DNA from: Paractinoplanes pyxinae
Lineage (GTDB): Bacteria; Actinomycetota; Actinomycetes; Mycobacteriales; Micromonosporaceae
Direction: 5' to 3'
DNA length: 64,000 bases
Assembly (NCBI RefSeq): GCF_026626335.1
Contig: NZ_JAPNTZ010000010.1
Coordinates: 186,001-250,000, forward strand
Positions 15,766 to 23,193 of the stretch are shown here, piece by piece. How positions within the stretch are numbered: the first letter of the stretch is position 1; each line of letters opens with the position of its first letter. Both the position numbers and the translations under genes were made by a program. The notes below the pieces were generated by a model, which did not search any database, was not told where the DNA came from, and saw only the letters and a program-made list of their open reading frames with translations.

Positions 15766-16116
15766 CGCACGCGACAAGATCGAGAGGCGTTCGCACGCGT
15801 GATCGTTCGGTGCATGCCTGAATTCCCACATGGTGCACATCGATCGAGGCCGGTGGAACCGATTCAGCGCCACCCTTTCCGGTTCTACCGGCAGGTCACT
15901 ACGGGCGTGGCGATCGACCCTTACCTATTAAACGGGTCGCCTTCGATCATGTTGTGGCCGGTCACGGCGTCGCACGGCGCGTACGCCGCTGATCCTGAGA
16001 ACGCATGACTCTCGTATCCGTGGGCAGGTGAGTCCACGGATGGAGACGACATGACCACGCGCAAGCCCGCCACGCGCGCGTCGAGCACACCTCGCCACGT
16101 GGTCCATACTGGACCC
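15766..16116. other. Intergenic region with one hairpin, no gene seen
   Basis: About 350 bases without a convincing gene. It holds an 8-bp perfect inverted repeat (ATCCGTGG ... CCACGGAT) at 16016-16041, which may terminate or regulate, and an AT-richer patch near 15920-15935. The only open frame, 15799-16008, lacks a ribosome site and a protein-like composition. Confidence 0.5.
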
Positions 16117-16119
16117 GTG
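16096..16119 (+). promoter_or_regulatory. Inverted repeat over a leaderless promoter
   Basis: GGTCCA-TAC-TGGACC is a perfect 6-bp inverted repeat, extended by CACG/CGTG on the outside with one base offset. The embedded CATACT is a good -10 hexamer, ending 6 bases before the GTG at 16117. Transcription would therefore begin at or next to that GTG, and a protein bound to the repeat would block it. Confidence 0.5.
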
Positions 16120-16176
16120 AGCACGTGCCGATGCACGTGCAGATGCGCCGGTGCGCTTGTCCGGGGAGGACTCTGA
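16117..16176 (+). CDS. Cys-rich leader peptide, 19 aa
   Basis: A short frame GTG...TGA codes MSTCRCTCRCAGALVRGGL, with Cys at 4, 6, 8 and 10. Its TGA overlaps the ATG of the EboE-like gene (TGATG). It begins 6 bases after a -10-like CATACT, so it should be the start of a leaderless transcript. The main gene's ribosome site GGGGAGGA lies inside this frame. This matches the layout of actinobacterial Cys-rich leader ORFs that attenuate downstream genes when cysteine is scarce (described in mycobacteria). The peptide itself probably has no other function. Confidence 0.6.
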   Translation: MSTCRCTCRCAGALVRGGL

Positions 16177-17090
16177 TGCGGCTGAGACACCCCTCCGGCC
16201 GGATCGTGCACCTTTCCTGCGAGATCACTCCGGCGACGGCGAGCAATCTACCGGCCGTCGTCGCTCAGCTCGACACGTACGGCGCGGTCCGCGCCCGGCT
16301 CGGCGCCGACGCCCTCGGCGTGTCCCTCTGGCTTCCTCCCGCGCTCGCCGCCGCCCTCGCCGTGGAGAGCCGCGCCCGCACCCGGCTTCGTGCCGAACTC
16401 GACGCCCGCCGGCTCGAAGTCGTCACGTTGAGCGGCGCGCCCTTCGGCGAGGGCGGCGGCGAGACCCCCGACTGGACCGAGCCCGCCCGTCGCGAGTACA
16501 CGCTCGACCTGGCCCGCATCCTGCTCGACCTGCTCGACGAGGACGCGGTACGCGGCAACGTGAGCACCATCGGCCTCGGCGCCCGCGAGGGCTGGGGCGA
16601 GGCCGAGGAGAAGGCGGCCGCCGGCATCCTGCGCCGCCTTTCGCACGGCTTGGCCGACCTCGCCTGGCAGAACGGGCGAGCCGTGCGCGTCGGGTTCCAG
16701 CCCGCGACCGGGCAGGTGCTCGACAGTCCCGAGCAGACGGTGGCCGCGCTCAGCCGCATCGACAAGGACCGGCTCGGCGTCTGCCTCGACCTGGGTCACG
16801 CCGCCGAGTGCTGGCCCGACCCGGCGGCCGGCATCGAAACCGTGACCGACGCCGGCCTGGCGATCGTCGAGGTGCGGCTCAACGCCGTGGCCGGGTCGAC
16901 CACCAGCGCGTGGCGGGCCGGCCTCGACCGGCTGTTCGGCGGCCGCAGCCCGCTCACCGAGAACCTCACACTGGTCGGCCGCGCCCCCGGTCAGCCGGTC
17001 GAGCAGATCACCGGCGACGTCGCGTACCTGCTGGCCGAGCTGGCCGCCCTGGGCCTCGCGCCGGAAAATGAGCCCTGCCCCGCGCGCTGA
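16176..17090 (+). CDS. eboE: EboE-like TIM-barrel protein
   Basis: A 304-residue protein beginning MRLRHPSGRIVHLSCEITP, with LPAVVAQLDTYGAVRARLGA, LRAELDARRLEVVTLSGAPF and DRLGVCLDLGHAAECWPDP. This is the pattern I know from EboE, the xylose-isomerase-like metabolite-traffic protein of ebo clusters. The ATG at 16176 has GGAGGA upstream within the leader ORF. No other ebo genes (eboA-D, F) are present, so it is an orphan copy or reduced cluster. The next gene is another sugar-isomerase-type barrel 160 bases away. Function in the cell is unclear. Confidence 0.65.
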   Translation: MRLRHPSGRIVHLSCEITPATASNLPAVVAQLDTYGAVRARLGADALGVSLWLPPALAAALAVESRARTRLRAELDARRLEVVTLSGAPFGEGGGETPDWTEPARREYTLDLARILLDLLDEDAVRGNVSTIGLGAREGWGEAEEKAAAGILRRLSHGLADLAWQNGRAVRVGFQPATGQVLDSPEQTVAALSRIDKDRLGVCLDLGHAAECWPDPAAGIETVTDAGLAIVEVRLNAVAGSTTSAWRAGLDRLFGGRSPLTENLTLVGRAPGQPVEQITGDVAYLLAELAALGLAPENEPCPAR

Positions 17091-17249
17091 AATCCGTCTA
17101 GAGTCGGTGCTGGCACTGCCGTGGACGGGCGGTCCGGGTCGTGGGAGGCGCAACCCCCGCCGGTCGTGACGCCCCGAAGCCGGTCGTGCCGCCGGGCGGC
17201 CTTCCCTCGCCGCCCACCTCCACCTGCTCTTTTCCGAGGGAGAAACACG

Positions 17250-18254
17250 ATGGCGCGACCCATCACGCTCTTCACCGGCCAGTGGGCCGACCTGCCCTTC
17301 GACGAGGTCTGCCGGCTGGCGTCCGAGTGGGGCTACGACGGGCTCGAGATCGCCTGCTGGGGTGACCACTTCGAGGTCGACCGGGCACTCGCCGAACCCG
17401 ACTACATCGACCGCAAGCGCGAGCAGCTGGCCAAGTACAACCTCAAGGTGTACGCGATCAGCAACCACCTGGTCGGGCAGGCCGTCTGCGACCACCCGAT
17501 CGACGAGCGCCACCAGGGCATCCTGCCCGCCGACATCTGGGGCGACGGCGACGCCGAGGGCGTACGGCAGCGGGCCGCCGAACGCATCAAAGACACCGCC
17601 CGTGCCGCCGCCAAGCTGGGCGTCAAGACGGTCGTCGGCTTCACCGGCTCGTCGATCTGGCACACCGTGGCCATGTTCCCGCCCGTGCCGCCGGCCATGA
17701 TCGAGCGCGGCTACCAGGACTTCGCCGACCGGTGGAACCCGATCCTCGACGTCTTCGACGAGGTGGGCGTGCGGTTCGCGCACGAGGTGCACCCGAGCGA
17801 GATCGCCTACGACTACTGGACCACCCGGCGCACGCTCGAGGCCATCGGCGACCGCCCGGCCTTCGGGCTGAACTGGGACCCGTCGCACTTCGTGTGGCAG
17901 GACCTGGACCCGGTCAACTTCATCCTCGAGTTCAAAGATCGCATCTACCACGTCGACTGCAAGGACGCCAAGGTTCGTACGGGCGACGGGCGCCGCGGGC
18001 GGATGAGCTCCCACCTGCCGTGGGCCGACCTGCGGCGCGGCTGGGACTTCGTCTCGACCGGCCACGGCGACGTGCCGTGGGAGGACTGCTTCCGCGCGCT
18101 CAATGCGATCGGCTACGACGGCCCGATCTCGATCGAGTGGGAGGACGCCGGCATGGACCGCCTGGTCGGCGCGCCCGAGGCGCTGCAGTTCGTGCGCCGG
18201 CTGGCCTTCGACGCCCCGACGGCCGCGTTCGACGCCGCGTTCTCGCGCTCCTGA
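17250..18254 (+). CDS. Sugar phosphate isomerase/epimerase family protein
   Basis: A 334-residue AP-endonuclease-2-like TIM barrel: MARPITLFTGQWADLPFDEV, WGYDGLEIACWGDHFEVDRA, HEVHPSEIAYDY, GLNWDPSHFVWQDLDP, YHVDCKDAKV and ISIEWEDAGMD near the end. The His/Glu/Asp residues of these motifs form the metal site of the family. The ATG at 17250 has GAGGGAG 7 bases upstream. A strong terminator hairpin follows at 18283. Family members act on inositol, hydroxypyruvate or ketohexose substrates; the substrate here is not known. Confidence 0.85.
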   Translation: MARPITLFTGQWADLPFDEVCRLASEWGYDGLEIACWGDHFEVDRALAEPDYIDRKREQLAKYNLKVYAISNHLVGQAVCDHPIDERHQGILPADIWGDGDAEGVRQRAAERIKDTARAAAKLGVKTVVGFTGSSIWHTVAMFPPVPPAMIERGYQDFADRWNPILDVFDEVGVRFAHEVHPSEIAYDYWTTRRTLEAIGDRPAFGLNWDPSHFVWQDLDPVNFILEFKDRIYHVDCKDAKVRTGDGRRGRMSSHLPWADLRRGWDFVSTGHGDVPWEDCFRALNAIGYDGPISIEWEDAGMDRLVGAPEALQFVRRLAFDAPTAAFDAAFSRS

Positions 18255-18282
18255 GGCGTACGGGAAAACGCATCGGAAAAGG

Positions 18283-18316
18283 CTGAGGCCGCCCTCGTCG
18301 TTGAGGGCGGCCTCAG
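18283..18316. terminator. Strong hairpin, bidirectional terminator
   Basis: A perfect 14-bp stem (CTGAGGCCGCCCTC / GAGGGCGGCCTCAG) with a 6-base loop lies between the convergent genes ending at 18254 and 18360. There is no U-tract, as is usual in high-GC actinobacteria. Confidence 0.8.
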
Positions 18317-18359
18317 AGCCTTCGAACCACCGGGGCGACGCTCTCGCATCGCCGGGCGG

Positions 18360-18680
18360 TCAGAGGGTGCTGCTGGAGGGCTTGCTGTTCGAGGAGGAGG
18401 CCAGCGGCTGGGTCAGGTCCGAGTCGCTGCTCGAGCTCGAGGACGTCGACGAGGTGGTCGACAGCTTCTCGCCCAGCTTCGACGACTGGATCTTGTCTTT
18501 GCTCTCGCTGTACAGCTTGTTGGCCTGCGCCTGGGCGACACCGGCGGCCTCCTGGACCGTCGGGTGCTCCCACACCTTCTTGGCGTTGGCCGCGATCTCC
18601 TCGTACTTCTCCCGGCCGGCACGGCTGCCCAGGACGAAGCCCGCCGCGAGACCGGTGATGAACATCAGCTTTCCGCGCAT
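18360..18680 (-). CDS. YtxH-like small membrane-anchored protein
   Basis: A 106-residue protein starting MRGKLMFITGLAAGFVLGSR, a glycine-rich single membrane segment followed by AGREKYEEIAANAKKVWEHP and a long Ser-rich acidic tail (SSTSSSSSSDSD). This is the layout of YtxH-domain proteins, which are envelope-associated and often stress-linked. The ATG at 18680 is followed directly by the hydrophobic segment. It is convergent with the isomerase and shares the terminator. Partner and role unknown. Confidence 0.8.
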   Translation of the reverse strand: MRGKLMFITGLAAGFVLGSRAGREKYEEIAANAKKVWEHPTVQEAAGVAQAQANKLYSESKDKIQSSKLGEKLSTTSSTSSSSSSDSDLTQPLASSSNSKPSSSTL

Positions 18681-18868
18681 GATGGCGGCTCCTTCCGTTC
18701 GTGACGCGCGTGCGTCGATGGTCGGTGCATACCCATGCTGCCGCTTTCGTATTCCTTCGCGCAGGGTTTTGACCCGCCGGTGGCGTGCCGGGGAACCCCT
18801 TCGCGCTCCCGGGCCACGGTCATGTACTCTGTTCTCCGGCACCGAGGGAAGCCACGGTGCCGGCACGA

Positions 18869-18941
18869 TCCCCTGTAGCTCAATTGGCAGAGCAGCCGGC
18901 TGTTAACCGGCAGGTTATTGGTTCGAGTCCAATCGGGGGAG
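18869..18941 (+). tRNA. tRNA-Asn (GTT)
   Basis: A complete cloverleaf: acceptor TCCCCTG/CGGGGGA, D-arm GCTCAATTGGCAGAGC, anticodon loop CTGTTAA with anticodon GTT, and T-arm TTGGTTCGAGTCCAA. The CCA is not encoded. Two hairpins follow. Confidence 0.95.
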
Positions 18942-18946
18942 CGTTC

Positions 18947-18991
18947 GGCGGAGGCCTCTGTTCGCGGATAGCGCGAACCGGGGCCTTCGCC
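18947..18991 (+). terminator. Hairpin after tRNA-Asn
   Basis: GGCGGAGGCCTCTGTTCGCG pairs with the strand ending GGGGCCTTCGCC, 17 of 20 positions complementary with a 5-base loop. It begins 6 bases after the tRNA and probably ends its transcript. Confidence 0.6.
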
Positions 18992-19000
18992 ATTTCTGCT

Positions 19001-19019
19001 CAGGGGGCCGAGCCCCCTG
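19001..19019. repeat. cga-loop G/C hairpin followed by ACCCCACGTT (copy 1)
   Basis: CAGGGGGC-cga-GCCCCCTG is a perfect hairpin with a CGA loop, followed by AAACCCCACGTTGCG. A very similar unit lies after tRNA-Met at 26436. Confidence 0.6.
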
Positions 19020-19120
19020 AAACCCCACGTTGCGATGGTTGCGGTGAGCGGCCCGCTTGCGGTGGGCGAGTTGGGCCTGGCTTCGCCGGCCGTGATCCAG
19101 CTAACCGATCAAAAACTTTT

Positions 19121-19170
19121 TACCGGTTGACCGTGTTCTGGACCAACCGCTAACGTCGGTTTCACCGGTT
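19121..19170 (+). promoter_or_regulatory. Promoter of the hydrolase gene with paired ACCGGTT boxes
   Basis: TTGACC (19127-19132) and TAACGT (19151-19156) form -35 and -10 elements 18 bases apart. ACCGGTT occurs at 19122 overlapping the -35 and again at 19164 near the start point, 42 bases (four helical turns) apart on the same face. AACCG/CGGTT half-sites also occur just upstream. This is a typical layout for a repressor, but no regulator gene is adjacent. Confidence 0.5.
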
Positions 19171-19192
19171 AGGTCGCACGAGAGGAAAGAAC

Positions 19193-20047
19193 ATGTCAAC
19201 GCGGTTCCACACCACCGAGGTCAACGGGGTCGAGATCTTCTATCGGGAGGCGGGGCCGGTCGACGGGCCCGTCGTGCTGCTGCCGCACGGGTTCCCGACG
19301 TCGTCCTGGCAGTTCCGCAACCTCATGCCGGCCCTCGCGGACAAGTACCGCGTCATCGCGCCCGACTACCCGGGCTTCGGGCACTCGGCGTCGCCGTCGC
19401 GGGACGAGTTCGACTACACGTTCGCCACCTACGCCGACCTCCTCAAAGGGCTGGTCGACCAGCTCGGCGTGGATCGGTACACGATCTACGCGTTCGACTA
19501 CGGCGCCCCGGTCGGCTACCGCCTCGCCCTGAAGGCGCCGGAGCGGGTCAGCGGCCTCATCATCCAGAACGGAAACGCGTACGAGGAAGGGTTGAAGGAG
19601 TTCTGGGACCCGATCAAGGCGAACTGGGCCTCGGACACCCCGGAGACGCGTAAGGCTCTCACCCCGGTCTTCGCCGACGAGGCGATCAAGTCGCAGTACA
19701 CGCACGGCGTGCACGACGCCACCCACCTCGACCCCGACGCCTGGCTGCACGACAGCACCCAGCTCGCGCGCCCCGGCAACTGGGACATCCAGCTCGACCT
19801 GTTCCACGACTACGGCACCAACGTCACGCTGTACCCGCAGTTCCAGGAGTTTTTCCGCACGTACCAGCCGCCGACGCTGATCGTGTGGGGCGAGAACGAC
19901 TTCATCTTCCCGGCCGACGGCGCTCACCCCTACCTGAACGACCTGCCCAAGGCCGAGCTCCACCTGTTCGACTCCGGTCACTTCCTGTTGGAGGACCAGC
20001 TCGACACCGTGGTGCCGCTAATCCGCGACTTCCTTGCCCGGATTTAA
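19193..20047 (+). CDS. Alpha/beta hydrolase (haloalkane dehalogenase / epoxide hydrolase type)
   Basis: A 284-residue hydrolase: oxyanion motif LLPHGFPTSSWQFR, nucleophile elbow YAFDYGAPVGYR with Asp as nucleophile, cap domain with LKEFWDPIKANW, and the acid/His end with VWGENDFIFPADGAH and FDSGHFLLED. An Asp nucleophile excludes the ordinary serine esterases and points to the dehalogenase/epoxide-hydrolase group. GAGAGGAAAG precedes the ATG. It is a single-gene unit under the ACCGGTT-box promoter. A 9-bp inverted repeat follows at 20089-20128. Confidence 0.85.
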   Translation: MSTRFHTTEVNGVEIFYREAGPVDGPVVLLPHGFPTSSWQFRNLMPALADKYRVIAPDYPGFGHSASPSRDEFDYTFATYADLLKGLVDQLGVDRYTIYAFDYGAPVGYRLALKAPERVSGLIIQNGNAYEEGLKEFWDPIKANWASDTPETRKALTPVFADEAIKSQYTHGVHDATHLDPDAWLHDSTQLARPGNWDIQLDLFHDYGTNVTLYPQFQEFFRTYQPPTLIVWGENDFIFPADGAHPYLNDLPKAELHLFDSGHFLLEDQLDTVVPLIRDFLARI

Positions 20048-20088
20048 GCCGTCTGTTGCCCTTCTGGACACATCCTTTGCAGAAAGTT

Positions 20089-20128
20089 CTCGACAGCGCC
20101 CTGAGCTGGGAAAACGGGTGCTGTCGAG
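20089..20128. terminator. Inverted repeat after the hydrolase gene
   Basis: CTCGACAGC and GCTGTCGAG form a perfect 9-bp stem with a 22-base loop 40 bases after the stop codon. It is likely a terminator, though the long loop makes this uncertain. Confidence 0.4.
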
Positions 20129-20167
20129 GGCTTTAAGAGTGGTGTGCTACGGGGAGACGTCCATCGA

Positions 20168-20210
20168 TTGACACGGTCCGGTAGCGGGGCGAGGGTGTGA
20201 GAGCGCTCTC
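20168..20210 (+). promoter_or_regulatory. Promoter with CebR-like palindrome before the GH64 gene
   Basis: TTGACA at 20168-20173 is a consensus -35. About 25 bases downstream lies GAGAGCGCTCTC (20199-20210), a perfect 12-bp palindrome close to the CebR/LacI-family box TGGGAGCGCTCCCA that controls polysaccharide-degrading genes in streptomycetes. Its position over the likely start point fits repression in the absence of an oligosaccharide inducer. Confidence 0.6.
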
Positions 20211-20340
20211 GTTCATGACGGAGCGTCACGGCCGGACGCACCCCCCTTCCCTGTCCGCCCCCGAAGCGTTCCGGCCGGCGCGGGATCCCCTCCGGCTCGC
20301 CGGGCTCGCGTCACCCAGGGGGCCGGACCGTGGAGTGCCT

Positions 20341-21528
20341 ATGCGTCTCAAGCGCAAATCCCTGCTCGGAGCAACCGTGGCCGCCGTGGCCGCGGCCGGT
20401 GTCATCGCCGTGGTGCCCAACGCCAACGCGGCCGGCCCGGAACTGCTGCCGCTCACCGTCACGAACGACTCCGGTCGCGGCGAGGCCGTGCACCTGTACG
20501 TGCTCGGTGAGTCCGGCGGCCGGCTCGGCTACGTCAACGAGGGCGGCACGTTCACGCCGTGGCCGGGCGGCGGCACCCCGCCGACGCCCGCGCCCGACGT
20601 GTCGATCGCCGGGCCCGGCAACGGCGCCAGCAAGACCATCCAGGTGCCCAAGGGCCTGTCCGGGCGCATGTACATGTCGTTCGGCGACAAGCTCGACTTC
20701 CGCCTCTCACAGGACGGCGGCCTGGTGCAGCCCGCGCCGTGGGCCGGCGGCGACCCGAGCCGGGACGTGCTGTTCGACTGGAGCGAGTTCACCTACAACG
20801 ACTCCGGCGTGTGGCTCAACAGCTCGCAGGTCGACATGTTCGCCGTACCGCACAAGGTCAGCGTGACCGGCTCGGACGGGCAGACGGCCCAGACCGGCGA
20901 GCTCAAGCCGGGCGGTCACAACGCCGTCATCGACGGGCTGAAGGCCGACCCCGAGTTCGCCAAGCTGATCCAGACCCGAGGCGACGGCACGGTGCTGCGG
21001 GTGCTCGCCCCGGGCAAGGGCGCCGACGCCGGCGGGTTCGACCCCGACTACCTGGGCGGCTACATCGACCAGGCGTGGGCCGCGTACGCGAATTCTGATC
21101 TGACGGTCAAACCGTTCTCCGACCAACCCGACAAGACCTTTATTGGTCGTACGAGCGGGAACGTCATGAATTTCACGGACTCCACGGGTGCGCAGGTCGC
21201 CAGCTTCACCAAGCCGACCTCGTCGAACGTGTGGGGTTGCGACGGCAACCTGGGCGCCCCCAACGACCTCGTCGTCGGGCCGATCGCGCGCAGCCTGTGC
21301 GCGGCGCTGACCCGCGGCACCCTCGGGTCGCAGCCGGTCGAGCCCAGCACCGACCCGGCCACGTTCTACAAGAACACGCCGACCAACCTGTACGCCAAGC
21401 TGATCCACGACAACATGGCCGACGGCAAGGCGTACGCGTTCGCCTTCGACGACGTCGCCAACCAGGAGTCGCTGGTGCACAGCGGCGACCCGACGTCGAT
21501 CGGCATCACCCTCTCGCCCTTCAACTGA
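20341..21528 (+). CDS. Secreted GH64-type beta-1,3-glucanase
   Basis: A 395-residue protein with a Sec signal (MRLKRKSLLGATVAAVAAAG ... ANAA) and then a full GH64-like domain: LLPLTVTNDSGRGEAVHLYV, DFRLSQDGGLVQPAPW, VLFDWSEFTYND, GGYIDQAWAAYANSDL, NVWGCDGNLGAPNDLVVG and a final YAFAFDDVANQESLVHSGDP. GH64 enzymes release laminaripentaose from beta-1,3-glucan. The family length (~370 mature) fits and no carbohydrate-binding module is attached. It leads a run with an LPMO and a GH19 chitinase, which together would attack fungal walls. Confidence 0.85.
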   Translation: MRLKRKSLLGATVAAVAAAGVIAVVPNANAAGPELLPLTVTNDSGRGEAVHLYVLGESGGRLGYVNEGGTFTPWPGGGTPPTPAPDVSIAGPGNGASKTIQVPKGLSGRMYMSFGDKLDFRLSQDGGLVQPAPWAGGDPSRDVLFDWSEFTYNDSGVWLNSSQVDMFAVPHKVSVTGSDGQTAQTGELKPGGHNAVIDGLKADPEFAKLIQTRGDGTVLRVLAPGKGADAGGFDPDYLGGYIDQAWAAYANSDLTVKPFSDQPDKTFIGRTSGNVMNFTDSTGAQVASFTKPTSSNVWGCDGNLGAPNDLVVGPIARSLCAALTRGTLGSQPVEPSTDPATFYKNTPTNLYAKLIHDNMADGKAYAFAFDDVANQESLVHSGDPTSIGITLSPFN

Positions 21529-21535
21529 GCCCCCG

Positions 21536-21557
21536 CTCCCGGTTGCGAAACCGGGAG
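21536..21557 (+). other. Perfect hairpin between GH64 and LPMO genes
   Basis: CTCCCGGTT-gcga-AACCGGGAG, a 9-bp stem with a GNRA tetraloop, starts 7 bases after the GH64 stop and ends 24 bases before the LPMO start. It may act as a partial terminator, processing site or mRNA stabiliser within the operon. Confidence 0.6.
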
Positions 21558-21581
21558 ACTTCAGAGCGAAGGAGTCTCTTC

Positions 21582-22097
21582 ATGCAGCGCACATTCGCAT
21601 TGCCGGCGTTGACCGTCGGCGCCACCGTGGCCGCACTCACCGTCGGCGTTTCCCCCGCCTCGGCCCACGGCTACATCTCTTCCCCGCCCAGCCGCCAAGC
21701 CAACTGCGCCGCCGGCGCGGTCACCGGCTGCGGCGACGTCCAGTACGAGCCGCAGAGCGTGGAAGCCGCCAAGGGCTCCAAGGAGTGCAACGGCGGGGGT
21801 GGGCGGTTCGCCGAACTCAACGACAACAGCAAAGCCTGGCCGCGGGCCACGGCCGGTCAGTCGGTGACGTTCGACTGGGTGCTCACGGCCCGGCACTCCA
21901 CCACCACATGGGAGTACTTCATCGGCGACACGCTGCTCGCGTCGTTCGACGACGGCGGCGCGCAGCCCGGCGCCACCAAGACCCACACCGTGAACATGCA
22001 GGGCTTCACCGGACCGCAGACCGTGCTGGCCCGCTGGAACGTAGCCGACACCGCCATGGCGTTCTACGCCTGCGTCGACCTGAACATCGGAGCGTGA
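21582..22097 (+). CDS. Secreted AA10 lytic polysaccharide monooxygenase
   Basis: A 171-residue protein with a Sec signal ending ...SPASA and a mature N-terminus HGYISSPPSRQANC, so His29 becomes the N-terminal His of the copper histidine brace; the second His is in TARHSTTTWEY. FYACVDLNIGA closes the domain. Cysteines C-A-A-G, C-G-D and EC are placed as in short chitin-active AA10 enzymes. It has only the catalytic domain. It lies 53 bases after the GH64 gene and is followed by the chitinase gene, whose ATG is 3 bases beyond its stop. Confidence 0.92.
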   Translation: MQRTFALPALTVGATVAALTVGVSPASAHGYISSPPSRQANCAAGAVTGCGDVQYEPQSVEAAKGSKECNGGGGRFAELNDNSKAWPRATAGQSVTFDWVLTARHSTTTWEYFIGDTLLASFDDGGAQPGATKTHTVNMQGFTGPQTVLARWNVADTAMAFYACVDLNIGA

Positions 22098-22099
22098 TC

Positions 22100-22816
22100 A
22101 TGAAGCGCAATCGTCTTCTGGCCGCGGCCGGCGCCCTGGCCGTCGCGGTGACCGCCGGCCTCGCCGCCCTGCTTCCCAGCACGGGCGCCTCGGCGGCGAC
22201 CCTGCCGGTGTCCGAAGCCCAATTCCAACAGATGTTCCCGAACCGGATCCCGTTCTACTCGTACGCCGGACTGCTCGACGCCATGAACAAGTTCCCCGAG
22301 TTCACCGGCACCGGCGGCGAGGACGTGCAGAAGCGGGAAGCGGCCGCCTTCCTGGCCAACATCAACCACGAGTCGGGCGGCCTGGTGTACGTCGAGGAGC
22401 TGAACCAGGCGAACTGGCCGCTCTACTGTGACGGCTCCCAGCCGTACGGCTGCCCGGCTGGTCAGGACGCGTACCACGGTCGCGGCCCGATCCAGCTGAG
22501 CTGGAACTTCAACTACAAGGCGGCCGGCGACGCGCTCGGCATCGACCTGCTGAACAACCCGAACCTGGTGAAGGACGACGCGTCGGTGGCCTGGCAGACC
22601 GGCCTCTGGTACTGGATGACCCAGACCGGGCCGGGCTCGATGACCCCGCACGCGGCGATCGCCAACGGAGCCGGCTTCGGCGAGACGATCCGCAGCATCA
22701 ACGGGGCGCTGGAGTGCAACGGCGGCAACCCGGCCCAGGTGCAGAGCCGGGTCGACGCCTACCAGCGGTTCGCGCAGATCCTCGGCGTCGACCCGGGCGG
22801 CAACCTCTCCTGCTGA
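22100..22816 (+). CDS. Secreted GH19 chitinase
   Basis: A 238-residue protein: signal MKRNRLLAAAGALAVAVTAG ... GASAA, then a GH19 catalytic domain with SEAQFQQMFPNRIPFYSYAG, FLANINHESGG (catalytic Glu in the HES position of the HET motif), YHGRGPIQLSWNFNYKAAG, and the C-terminal INGALECNGG. There is no chitin-binding domain, as in small streptomycete ChiG-type forms. GGAG of the preceding gene's end serves as ribosome site. It completes the GH64-LPMO-GH19 set and is followed by a strong terminator. Confidence 0.93.
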   Translation: MKRNRLLAAAGALAVAVTAGLAALLPSTGASAATLPVSEAQFQQMFPNRIPFYSYAGLLDAMNKFPEFTGTGGEDVQKREAAAFLANINHESGGLVYVEELNQANWPLYCDGSQPYGCPAGQDAYHGRGPIQLSWNFNYKAAGDALGIDLLNNPNLVKDDASVAWQTGLWYWMTQTGPGSMTPHAAIANGAGFGETIRSINGALECNGGNPAQVQSRVDAYQRFAQILGVDPGGNLSC

Positions 22817-22829
22817 GTTTTTGTTTGTT

Positions 22830-22863
22830 CCGGCCGGCGCTGACATTGCTCAGCGCCGGCCGG
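22830..22863. terminator. Terminator after the chitinase gene
   Basis: A perfect 14-bp stem CCGGCCGGCGCTGA / TCAGCGCCGGCCGG with a 6-base loop starts 13 bases after the stop codon. Confidence 0.85.
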
Positions 22864-22868
22864 CGTCG

Positions 22869-23193
22869 TGTTGCCCCGATCGCCGGCGCCCGGGCTCAGG
22901 GCTGGAGTTGCCGGGTAGGCCTGATCTTGGGATGGTGGCCCGCTTTCGTTCGCCTGGGACGGTCTTACGTGCGGGCAGCACGACGCGGCTGCACCGGATA
23001 TCGGATCGATCAACCGGATTCGGCCAGGGTCGCGCTCCTGGTAATGAGGGATCACCGTTACCGGAGCCGGCGGACGGTCCGGTTTGTTCCGCTCGGCGTT
23101 GTCCCCATCAAGGGACTGCTTCGCGAGGTACACACTCGCAACGCCCATGACGGCACTCAGGAGCGTTGCGATCAAGCTGATCAGCACGAACAC
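22869..23193 (-). CDS. Possible small membrane protein (3' limit uncertain)
   Basis: From a GTG at 23193 a frame codes VLISLIATLLSAVMGVASVY followed by LAKQSLDGDNAERNKPDRPP: one convincing membrane helix and a polar tail. The frame stays open to about 22759, but its last third overlaps the chitinase terminator, so I limit the feature to the part before it. The composition of the far tail is not protein-like. No ribosome site is obvious. Treat as a candidate only. Confidence 0.3.

Noticed and set aside
15799..16008. 69-codon frame in the spacer after devR
   Set aside because: No ribosome site, mixed composition, not protein-like.
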